From the NCBI GenBank assembly GCA_964388595.1, contig CAYMAX010000038.1, positions 1-12,443 of the forward strand: 12,443 nucleotides of DNA, written 5' to 3'. The first letter of the stretch is position 1. Every line of letters begins with the position of its first letter. The DNA comes from CAYMAX01 sp964388595. Lineage in GTDB: Bacteria; Bacteroidota; Bacteroidia; Bacteroidales; UBA932. Positions 7,419 to 12,443 of this stretch are shown here, in pieces. A program made the translations under genes and the position numbers. The notes beneath the pieces were generated by a model, which saw only the letters and a list, made by a program, of their open reading frames with translations, ran no database searches and was not told the origin of the DNA.

Positions 7419-8549
7419 CTACCTGCCCATTAATGACGCTTCGTATTGCTGATGGTCTGTCCCCCTGATTACTTCAAGAGAGACAATATCACCGGGTCTG
7501 TATTTATTAATAATCTCCTGAACGGTAGCTGTACTGGTCACTTTTTGCCCGTTAATTGAGACCAAAATATCGCCTCTGCGAATGCCTGCTTTATCTGCAG
7601 CGCCATCTCTGGATATTTCAGCGACATAGACTCCATCCATAGTGGCAAGACGATATTTTGTCATAAAATCTTGTGAAATATTCTGCATTGAGACTCCCAA
7701 AACAGCTCTTTGCACCGACCCATAATGAATAAAATCATCAGATATCTTCTTCACGATATTTACAGGTACTGCAAAAGAATAACCGGCGTAGGAACCGGTA
7801 TTGGAAATGATGGCGGTATTTATCCCCACCAATTCGCCTTTGATATTCACAAGAGCTCCACCACTATTGCCAGGATTCACTGCGGCATCTGTCTGAATAA
7901 AAGATTCTATCCTCAATTCGCCGGGGTTGCTGCTTTCCTGCATCTGACGCCCTTTCGCACTCACAATACCTGCTGTGACAGTGGACATAAGACCGAACGG
8001 ACTTCCTATGGCAAGTACCCACTCTCCCAATCGCAGATTGTCCGAATCTCCGAAAGGAAGTGAAGGAAGATTCTGTGCATCAATCTTGATGATAGCCACA
8101 TCAGTAGCTTCATCTGTACCAACAAGTGCAGCTTTGAAGGTCTTGTTATTTTCCAAAGTAACTTCTATGTCGGTAGCCCCTGAGACCACGTGATTGTTGG
8201 TGACAATATATCCGTCATCAGAGATAATAACTCCGGAACCGCTCCCCACCTGTTCCCTTTGCATACCTCCACCATAGCCAAAGAAATATTCAAAAAGAGA
8301 TGTGGGCGCTTTTACAGTTACCCCTTTTTTTACAACCTTGACATACACGACTGCTTTTACTGACATTTCGGCAGTATATGTAAATTCGGGATAATCATTG
8401 GAGACATTTACATTTGTTTTGGAGGGCTTATCATTATTGTAAACATAAGCCTGAGGCTCTTGGGGTTTAACTTTCTTAACAACGATGTAGGAGGTCAGAC
8501 CGCCCACCAAAGCTGAAACAATTATTACCCACAGAATATTATTTTTCAT
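7419..8549 (-). CDS. HtrA/Deg-family envelope serine protease with one PDZ domain
   Basis: Trypsin-like Deg protease (376 aa) of envelope protein quality control. One hydrophobic segment at about residues 5-24, with no lipobox, is a membrane anchor or uncleaved signal, so the catalytic part should face the periplasm. The triad is complete: H120 in VTNNHVV, D150 in EATDVAII and S229 in NPGNSGGAL. A PDZ domain follows at about 283-372 (AVLGVS, AGIRRGDILVSINGQ). The protein stops right after this single PDZ, giving a DegS-like layout, whereas DegP/DegQ-type proteins, including many Bacteroides HtrA proteins of about 500 aa, carry two. Nothing in the 56 nt downstream encodes a remnant of a second PDZ, so this looks like the native length. 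The gene is immediately upstream of rpoD and divergent from dnaN. Confidence 0.93.
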   Translation of the reverse strand: MKNNILWVIIVSALVGGLTSYIVVKKVKPQEPQAYVYNNDKPSKTNVNVSNDYPEFTYTAEMSVKAVVYVKVVKKGVTVKAPTSLFEYFFGYGGGMQREQVGSGSGVIISDDGYIVTNNHVVSGATDIEVTLENNKTFKAALVGTDEATDVAIIKIDAQNLPSLPFGDSDNLRLGEWVLAIGSPFGLMSTVTAGIVSAKGRQMQESSNPGELRIESFIQTDAAVNPGNSGGALVNIKGELVGINTAIISNTGSYAGYSFAVPVNIVKKISDDFIHYGSVQRAVLGVSMQNISQDFMTKYRLATMDGVYVAEISRDGAADKAGIRRGDILVSINGQKVTSTATVQEIINKYRPGDIVSLEVIRGTDHQQYEASLMGR

Positions 8550-8583
8550 ACAAGGAATAATTAAATTTTTATTGCCAAAAACT

Positions 8584-8592
8584 CAAATTATA
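8584..8592 (-). promoter_or_regulatory. Weak candidate -7 element for htrA
   Basis: The minus strand reads TATAATTTG, one base longer than the TAnnTTTG consensus. It lies about 35 nt before the htrA start codon at 8549, a plausible distance. There is no TTTG at the expected upstream distance; that position coincides with the oppositely oriented dnaN -7 box. This is the best candidate in the spacer but remains weak. Confidence 0.28.
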
Positions 8593-8605
8593 TGCCAAAG
8601 TTAGT

Positions 8606-8613
8606 TATATTTG
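8606..8613 (+). promoter_or_regulatory. Predicted dnaN promoter -7 element (TATATTTG)
   Basis: An exact match to the Bacteroides -7 consensus TAnnTTTG lies 40 nt before the dnaN ATG at 8654, predicting a leader of about 30 nt. No clear TTTG -33 box is present 19-21 nt upstream. The rest of the 104-nt htrA-dnaN spacer is AT-rich with no small gene. AGAGGA at 8625-8630 is too far from the ATG to act as a ribosome-binding site. Confidence 0.5.
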
Positions 8614-8653
8614 TGAGTTAAAATAGAGGAATTAATATTTAATAATTGATAAT

Positions 8654-9781
8654 ATGAATTTTACAGTATCAAGTTCAGAACTTTTGCACGGATTGCTCTC
8701 CGTTTCGAGAGTGATTCCCACAAGAAGCACCCTGCAAATCCTTGACAACTTTCTTTTTGTCTTGAAAGGAAATGTATTGGAAGTAACAGCATGTGATCTC
8801 GAGATGACATTAAAGACGAATATTAAGATTGATGACGTTAAGGAGGAGGGTGAGATTGCAGTTCCTGCGAAGATTCTGACCGATTCACTCAAAGAATTTC
8901 CTGATATACCTCTTACCTTCAGTACTTCTGATAAGGACAATATTTTAGAAATCACTTGGGCAAGCGGTGCATCCAAGATACCATTCTTCTCATCAGACGA
9001 CTACCCTGTTGCCTCCAAATTGGAAGACATCTCCATATCTGTCAGCATGCCGGCCGAGCTTCTTCTTTCAGGATTGAACAACACCATCTATGCCACTGCA
9101 GATGAAGAGATAAGACCTGTGATGAATGGCGTTTACTTCGATATGTCTCCTGATAGTACATCTCTTGTAGCTTCTGATTCTCACAAACTTGTCTGCTACA
9201 CCCGATATGACATCCGTTCAGCAGAAAAGTCTTCTTTTATTCTCCCTAAAAAGCCTGCTACGATTTTGAGGTCTATTCTCCCTAAGGTGGAAGAAAATGT
9301 CAAGATTATCTTCGATGGCAAGAATGCCTATTTCGAATTTGATGGCAATGTATTGATATGCAGGCTCGTGGAAGGTACATATCCTGCTTACAAGTCAGTA
9401 ATACCTACCAATAACCCCAACAAGTTGATTATCCCACGTATTGATCTCCTCAATGCTGTTAAAAGAGTAGCCGTATGTTCAAATCAGGGCACCTCTCATG
9501 TCAAGCTGTCTCTCTCTTTCAATAAACTTGTCATTTCGGCTCAAGACTTGAGTTTCTCCATATCTGCTCACGAAAATCTTTCCTGCCAATACGACGGAGA
9601 CCCTATGGATATCGGTTTCAAATCTTCATTCCTCATCGAGATTCTCAACAATCTTCCATACGAAGAAGTCTGCCTGGAACTCTCTGACCCTACTCGCGCA
9701 GGACTTATCCTCAAAGCAGGAGAAAAGGACCCTGACGAAAATATTTGCTCACTGTTGATGCCTATTCGCATCCCCGTATAG
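8654..9781 (+). CDS. dnaN: DNA polymerase III subunit beta (sliding clamp)
   Basis: The 375-aa product is the ring-forming processivity clamp that holds the replicative polymerase and many repair proteins on DNA. It matches intact bacterial clamps in length and layout, with three successive clamp domains at roughly 1-120, 125-245 and 246-375. Diagnostic segments are RVIPTRSTLQILDNFL (about 19-34), PVMNGVYFDM (about 156-165), LVASDSHKLV (about 171-180), LVEGTYPAYKSVIP (about 239-252) and the C-terminal LLMPIRIPV, which corresponds to the VMPMRL end of E. coli beta and forms part of the partner-binding pocket. It is the first gene of a plus-strand operon: the exonuclease gene starts 7 nt after its stop. 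It is not next to dnaA within the window. No defect is seen. Confidence 0.97.
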   Translation: MNFTVSSSELLHGLLSVSRVIPTRSTLQILDNFLFVLKGNVLEVTACDLEMTLKTNIKIDDVKEEGEIAVPAKILTDSLKEFPDIPLTFSTSDKDNILEITWASGASKIPFFSSDDYPVASKLEDISISVSMPAELLLSGLNNTIYATADEEIRPVMNGVYFDMSPDSTSLVASDSHKLVCYTRYDIRSAEKSSFILPKKPATILRSILPKVEENVKIIFDGKNAYFEFDGNVLICRLVEGTYPAYKSVIPTNNPNKLIIPRIDLLNAVKRVAVCSNQGTSHVKLSLSFNKLVISAQDLSFSISAHENLSCQYDGDPMDIGFKSSFLIEILNNLPYEEVCLELSDPTRAGLILKAGEKDPDENICSLLMPIRIPV

Positions 9782-9788
9782 TTTTATT

Positions 9789-10553
9789 ATGCAGCTCAAT
9801 CTTAAAAATCCCCTGCTCTTTTTCGATATAGAGAGTACAGGGTTGAATGTCGCTACCGACCGCATTGTGGAAATCAGTGCCGTAAAAGTTCTTCCAAACG
9901 GCGACCAGGAAGTCAAGACTCGCAGGATTAATCCCACTATCCCGATTTCACCGGAATCTCAGGCTATTCATGGTATTTCTGACGAAGATGTGAAAGATTG
10001 CCCCACATTTGCCCACATAGCCAAATCTCTATCCAAATGGATGGAGGGTTGTGACATAGCAGGATACAATTCTACCAAATTTGATGTCCCTCTTCTAAGC
10101 GAAGAATTTCTGAGAGCAGGTATCGAATTCGACTTCAGAAAGAGAAAACTTGTGGATGTACAGAATATCTTTCATAAGATGGAACAGCGCACCCTCTCTG
10201 CTGCATACAAATTTTATTGCAAGAAAAATCTCGAGAATGCCCATTCAGCTGAAGCAGACACTTTGGCAACATACGAGATACTTATGGCACAGCTCGATAT
10301 GTATGCTGACACTCTCAAAAATGATGTATCTTTTCTGGCAGATTTCTCCACCAAGAGTAAATTTGCAGATTATGCAGGGAGAATCATCTACAACGACCAG
10401 AATGTGCCTGTATTTAATTTCGGAAAGCACAAAGGAGTGCCTGTATCTAAAGTTCTTACCACTGAGCCAAGTTATTATTCGTGGATGATGAATGGAGACT
10501 TCACCCTTGACACCAAGAAGATACTTACCGAGATTAAAATATCGATGAAGTGA
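9789..10553 (+). CDS. DnaQ-like 3'-5' exonuclease with ExoX-like C-terminal module
   Basis: DEDDh-type exonuclease (254 aa) of the DnaQ/epsilon superfamily, predicted to remove nucleotides from DNA 3' ends using two metal ions. The catalytic set is complete: D13 and E15 in FFDIESTGL (ExoI), D99 in NSTKFDVPLL (ExoII), and H152 and D157 in AHSAEADT (ExoIII). After the nuclease domain (about 8-180) a separate small module at about 207-250 contains FNFGKHKG and SYYSWMMNGDF, resembling the C-terminal domain of exodeoxyribonuclease X. The second to fifth residues, QLNL, resemble part of the clamp-binding consensus QLxLF, but the final aromatic is missing. The gene begins 7 nt after dnaN and shares a GTGA overlap with the next gene. 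Whether it is the replicative proofreader or a repair exonuclease cannot be decided from sequence. Confidence 0.92.
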   Translation: MQLNLKNPLLFFDIESTGLNVATDRIVEISAVKVLPNGDQEVKTRRINPTIPISPESQAIHGISDEDVKDCPTFAHIAKSLSKWMEGCDIAGYNSTKFDVPLLSEEFLRAGIEFDFRKRKLVDVQNIFHKMEQRTLSAAYKFYCKKNLENAHSAEADTLATYEILMAQLDMYADTLKNDVSFLADFSTKSKFADYAGRIIYNDQNVPVFNFGKHKGVPVSKVLTTEPSYYSWMMNGDFTLDTKKILTEIKISMK

Positions 10554-11110
10554 ATATTCTGATATCTCATTTTGCAGATAATTCTTTAATAATACGACCG
10601 GACAGCACTCTGGTGCGAACTATCGACAGGTACTTCGTTCCTGATGGAGTAGCCGGCATTACTTTTTCACCAGTTGCCGTCTTCAAAGTCAACAGAGCGG
10701 GCAAAAGTATTTCGTCACGATTTGCAAAGAGATATATCGACTCATTTAGTTTTGGAATTCTTATCCACCCTGTCCTGACGACAGAGGATGATAGCAACAA
10801 CCTTTTCATCGTCAATTCTTTTGACTTTACCACCATAGTTCCTCTTCAATTGTCCCCTGTTTCAGAATATTTTGAGAAAGAAAAGACCTCTTTGAGATTT
10901 ATGATTGACAATGTCGATCTTCATTTGGACCTTCACTTTCCCTCTCAGAAGGAGATTTATGACAGAATAGAATATTTCACCCACTATGGTTCTGTGAGAA
11001 TGGGTGACTTTATCAGTTTTGAATTATCTCAGGAGATTGATATTAATCCTAAAGGACGTCTCATCACTCTATGGGACGGAAACACTATTATCGACCTTAC
11101 CATTCTTTAA
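10550..11110 (+). CDS. FAH-fold protein lacking metal ligands, probable pseudoenzyme
   Basis: The 186-aa product starts at a GTG (10550) that overlaps the exonuclease TGA in GTGA, a classic coupled start. I recognise it as a shortened relative of the fumarylacetoacetate hydrolase (FAH) family. LIIRPDSTL, YFVPD and VFKVNRAGKSISSRFAKRY (about 13-62) follow the usual KPDS...IP...V-INR-GK...ARFA-RY pattern, and EIYDRIEYFTHYGSVRMGDFI (about 135-155) follows the DEIIEY...IGDLL block near the FAH C-terminus. The three metal-binding acids are all replaced: the E-x-E pair by S40 and V42, and the later Asp by L71. The 31-residue spacing from first Glu to Asp is kept exactly. Histidine, lysine and TGTPxGVG positions are also lost. 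It should therefore be non-catalytic. Its role is unknown; the fold call is from recalled family patterns. Confidence 0.8.
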   Translation: MNILISHFADNSLIIRPDSTLVRTIDRYFVPDGVAGITFSPVAVFKVNRAGKSISSRFAKRYIDSFSFGILIHPVLTTEDDSNNLFIVNSFDFTTIVPLQLSPVSEYFEKEKTSLRFMIDNVDLHLDLHFPSQKEIYDRIEYFTHYGSVRMGDFISFELSQEIDINPKGRLITLWDGNTIIDLTIL

Positions 11111-12346
11111 CTTTTCCACTGCCGAGATAGCAGCAAGATGACCTGTAGAGAAAGCTATCTGGAGATTAAAACCTCCAGTGTCTCCATCAAGGTCCATTAT
11201 TTCTCCGGCAAAAAACAAACCCGGAACAATTTTAGATTCCATCGTTTTCCTCGATATTTCATCCAGGGAGATGCCTCCATTGGTGATTACGGCCCTTTCA
11301 TAGCCCGTAAATCCCTTGATGGTAAATTTCCAATTCTTGAGTTTTGAGGGTAGACTTTTGACATTAAGTCCGGGATTGGATTGGATAAAAGGATTAATGA
11401 CAGGAAAAGGTAGCATATCAGACAATATGTTTCTGATGGGCATATCAAACATGTTATTCCTCTCCAAACGAGCTTTCAGCATCTCTTCGCTTAAGGCAGG
11501 TTTGAGGTCTATGAGTAATTCCACTTTCTGATGGTCAGTAAGAGCCATAACAGCCCTTCTGCTTACTCTAAAGCCAAGTGCTCCCTCTATCCCGTTATCT
11601 GTGAATGTGAGTTCCCCATTTTCGGACTGCACCACCTTATCATTGACAATTAAATCAACTCTGATGTTCTTAAGAGTGATACCTTGAAGACGGAAATCGT
11701 ATCCGAAAGGGAATAATGCCGTAAGAGATGGCAACGGACTCACAATTTTGTGCCCCATTTTAGACGCAATTCTCAGCCCGTCTCCGGTGGACCCTGTAGA
11801 TGGATAAGACAATCCCCCTGTGGCAAGAATGATAGAACGTGCAAAAATAGGCAGTGGATGAAGTAAAAATTTGCCCGATTTGGAATGCTCGTTGACTATG
11901 GTATCGGCGCACAATGAGCCATCGCTGTCGATGTTAATAGATATTACTTCTGTATTATTAATGATAACCACATTTTTACCCACCACTACCCGGCGAAGTG
12001 TCCCGAGGACATCGCTACTTTTTCCTGAAGCCGGAAAGACTCTCATCCCTCTCTCAACGACAGTTTTCATCCCAGCCTCTTCAAAGAAAGATATCACATC
12101 TGAATTGGAAAATTGATAGAATGCATTTTTAAAGAAATTGCTGTCAGGATGAATATGCTCTGCGAAGTCATCCCACTCGGCAGAATTGGTGAGATTGCAC
12201 CTTCCCTTGCCTGTCAAGAGTATTTTCCGTCCACATTCAAGATTCTTCTCTACAATAGTGACAATAAGACCAGAATCGGCTGCAGCAGCAGCTGCCATAA
12301 GCCCTGCAGCTCCCCCTCCTATTATCAATATGTCACTTTTCATCAT
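11069..12346 (-). CDS. BaiN/YhiN-family NAD(P)/FAD-dependent oxidoreductase
   Basis: Flavoprotein (425 aa) of the HI0933/YhiN group, which NCBI labels BaiN/RdsA family. The N-terminal FAD-binding Rossmann motif is GGGAAG at 10-15, with the ribose-binding acid at about E33. The family signature GRKILLTGKGRCNLTN is at 39-54. The central part (about 190-345) forms the inserted domain, and the C-terminal FAD segment contains ITNGGISLDEI and GLFFAGEIMDLDGDTGGFN (376-394), then LQIAFSTG. The family is broadly conserved, and the substrate is unknown for most members; BaiN of gut clostridia is linked to bile acid reduction, but that function should not be transferred here. Two adjacent ATGs (12346 and 12343) are possible starts. 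The last 13 codons and stop overlap the convergent FAH-like gene by 42 bp. No promoter consensus is found on its own side of the spacer. Confidence 0.93.
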   Translation of the reverse strand: MMKSDILIIGGGAAGLMAAAAAADSGLIVTIVEKNLECGRKILLTGKGRCNLTNSAEWDDFAEHIHPDSNFFKNAFYQFSNSDVISFFEEAGMKTVVERGMRVFPASGKSSDVLGTLRRVVVGKNVVIINNTEVISINIDSDGSLCADTIVNEHSKSGKFLLHPLPIFARSIILATGGLSYPSTGSTGDGLRIASKMGHKIVSPLPSLTALFPFGYDFRLQGITLKNIRVDLIVNDKVVQSENGELTFTDNGIEGALGFRVSRRAVMALTDHQKVELLIDLKPALSEEMLKARLERNNMFDMPIRNILSDMLPFPVINPFIQSNPGLNVKSLPSKLKNWKFTIKGFTGYERAVITNGGISLDEISRKTMESKIVPGLFFAGEIMDLDGDTGGFNLQIAFSTGHLAAISAVEKLKNGKVDNSVSVP

Positions 12347-12377
12347 TTTGGTTTGTTACTAATAATTTCTACATTTG
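12347..12377 (+). promoter_or_regulatory. Bacteroides-type promoter of the tRNA-Thr gene
   Basis: TTTG at 12347-12350 (-33) and TACATTTG at 12370-12377 (-7, exact TAnnTTTG) are separated by 19 nt, within the 19-21 nt consensus for the Bacteroides primary sigma factor. The predicted transcript start is about 12384, a few bases before the mature tRNA 5' end at 12390. The -33 box directly abuts the start codon of the divergent flavoprotein gene. Confidence 0.8.
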
Positions 12378-12389
12378 CCCCCTCAAAAA

Positions 12390-12443
12390 GCCTCTTTAGC
12401 TCAGCTGGTAGAGCAGCTCATTCGTAATGAGCAGGTCGTGGGT
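12390..12443 (+). tRNA. tRNA-Thr, anticodon CGU (5' 54 nt, cut by window edge)
   Basis: The cloverleaf can be read directly: acceptor 5' strand GCCTCTT (12390-12396), TA linker, D stem GCTC/GAGC (12399-12402 and 12411-12414) with an AGCTGGTA loop, anticodon stem GCTCA/TGAGC (12416-12420 and 12428-12432), and a loop TTCGTAA with anticodon CGT at 12423-12425. A five-base variable loop AGGTC and the first T-stem strand GTGGG follow before the window ends. CGU decodes ACG threonine codons. The T loop, the 3' acceptor strand (expected to begin AAGAGGC) and the CCA end lie outside. Confidence 0.95.

Noticed and set aside
7419..7430. Frameshift removing a second PDZ domain from the HtrA protein.
   Set aside because: The 56 nt between its stop and rpoD hold only an AT-rich promoter-like spacer; no PDZ-coding remnant is present in any frame.
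8625..8630. AGAGGA as the dnaN ribosome-binding site.
   Set aside because: It is 23 nt from the ATG, too far for Shine-Dalgarno pairing, and this phylum seldom depends on it.
1..12443. Mobile element, phage, defence system or CRISPR array.
   Set aside because: No transposase, integrase, direct-repeat array or defence gene was seen. Apart from the small acidic-tailed protein and the FAH-like protein, every gene belongs to a known core family, and the spacers are short.

Overview
The window is a compact chromosomal segment from a member of the Bacteroidota, most likely order Bacteroidales. Three things support this. The sigma factor is short (286 aa) and lacks region 1.1, as the primary sigma factors of this phylum do. 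Several spacers carry -7 elements of the Bacteroides type (TAnnTTTG), and one has a matching -33 TTTG. Start codons generally lack strong Shine-Dalgarno sequences. The genus cannot be fixed from this sequence. Coding density is very high; no stretch over 300 bases lacks a gene, and I see no insertion sequence, prophage, integron or CRISPR array.

Left block (1-8549, all minus strand). Read in the direction of transcription it runs htrA-type protease, rpoD (own -7 box), dcp-type lipoprotein peptidase, argS, a small acidic-tailed protein, a CLC chloride transporter with CBS domains, and tex (cut by the left edge). Gaps are 56, 26, 13 and 80 nt, then a 29-nt overlap, then 11 nt, so much of it is probably co-transcribed. 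The contents are housekeeping: envelope proteolysis, transcription initiation, peptide breakdown, tRNA charging, anion transport and RNA-binding transcription support.

Right block (8654-11110, plus strand). A divergent promoter region separates htrA from dnaN (beta clamp). A DnaQ-like 3'-5' exonuclease with an ExoX-like C-terminal module follows after 7 nt. Next, with a 4-nt GTGA overlap, comes a 186-aa protein that I read as a fumarylacetoacetate hydrolase (FAH) fold protein that has lost all three metal ligands. This apparent pseudoenzyme, tied to a clamp and exonuclease pair, is the most unusual item in the window.

Right end. A BaiN/YhiN-type flavoprotein on the minus strand (11069-12346) overlaps the pseudoenzyme gene tail to tail by 42 bp. 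A tRNA-Thr(CGU) gene starts at 12390 behind a near-ideal Bacteroides promoter and is cut by the right edge.

The window is mostly ordinary core genome. The points worth a second look are the FAH pseudoenzyme, the argS start codon held in a hairpin, the altered CLC motifs, the competing hairpins after argS, and the interlocked divergent promoters.
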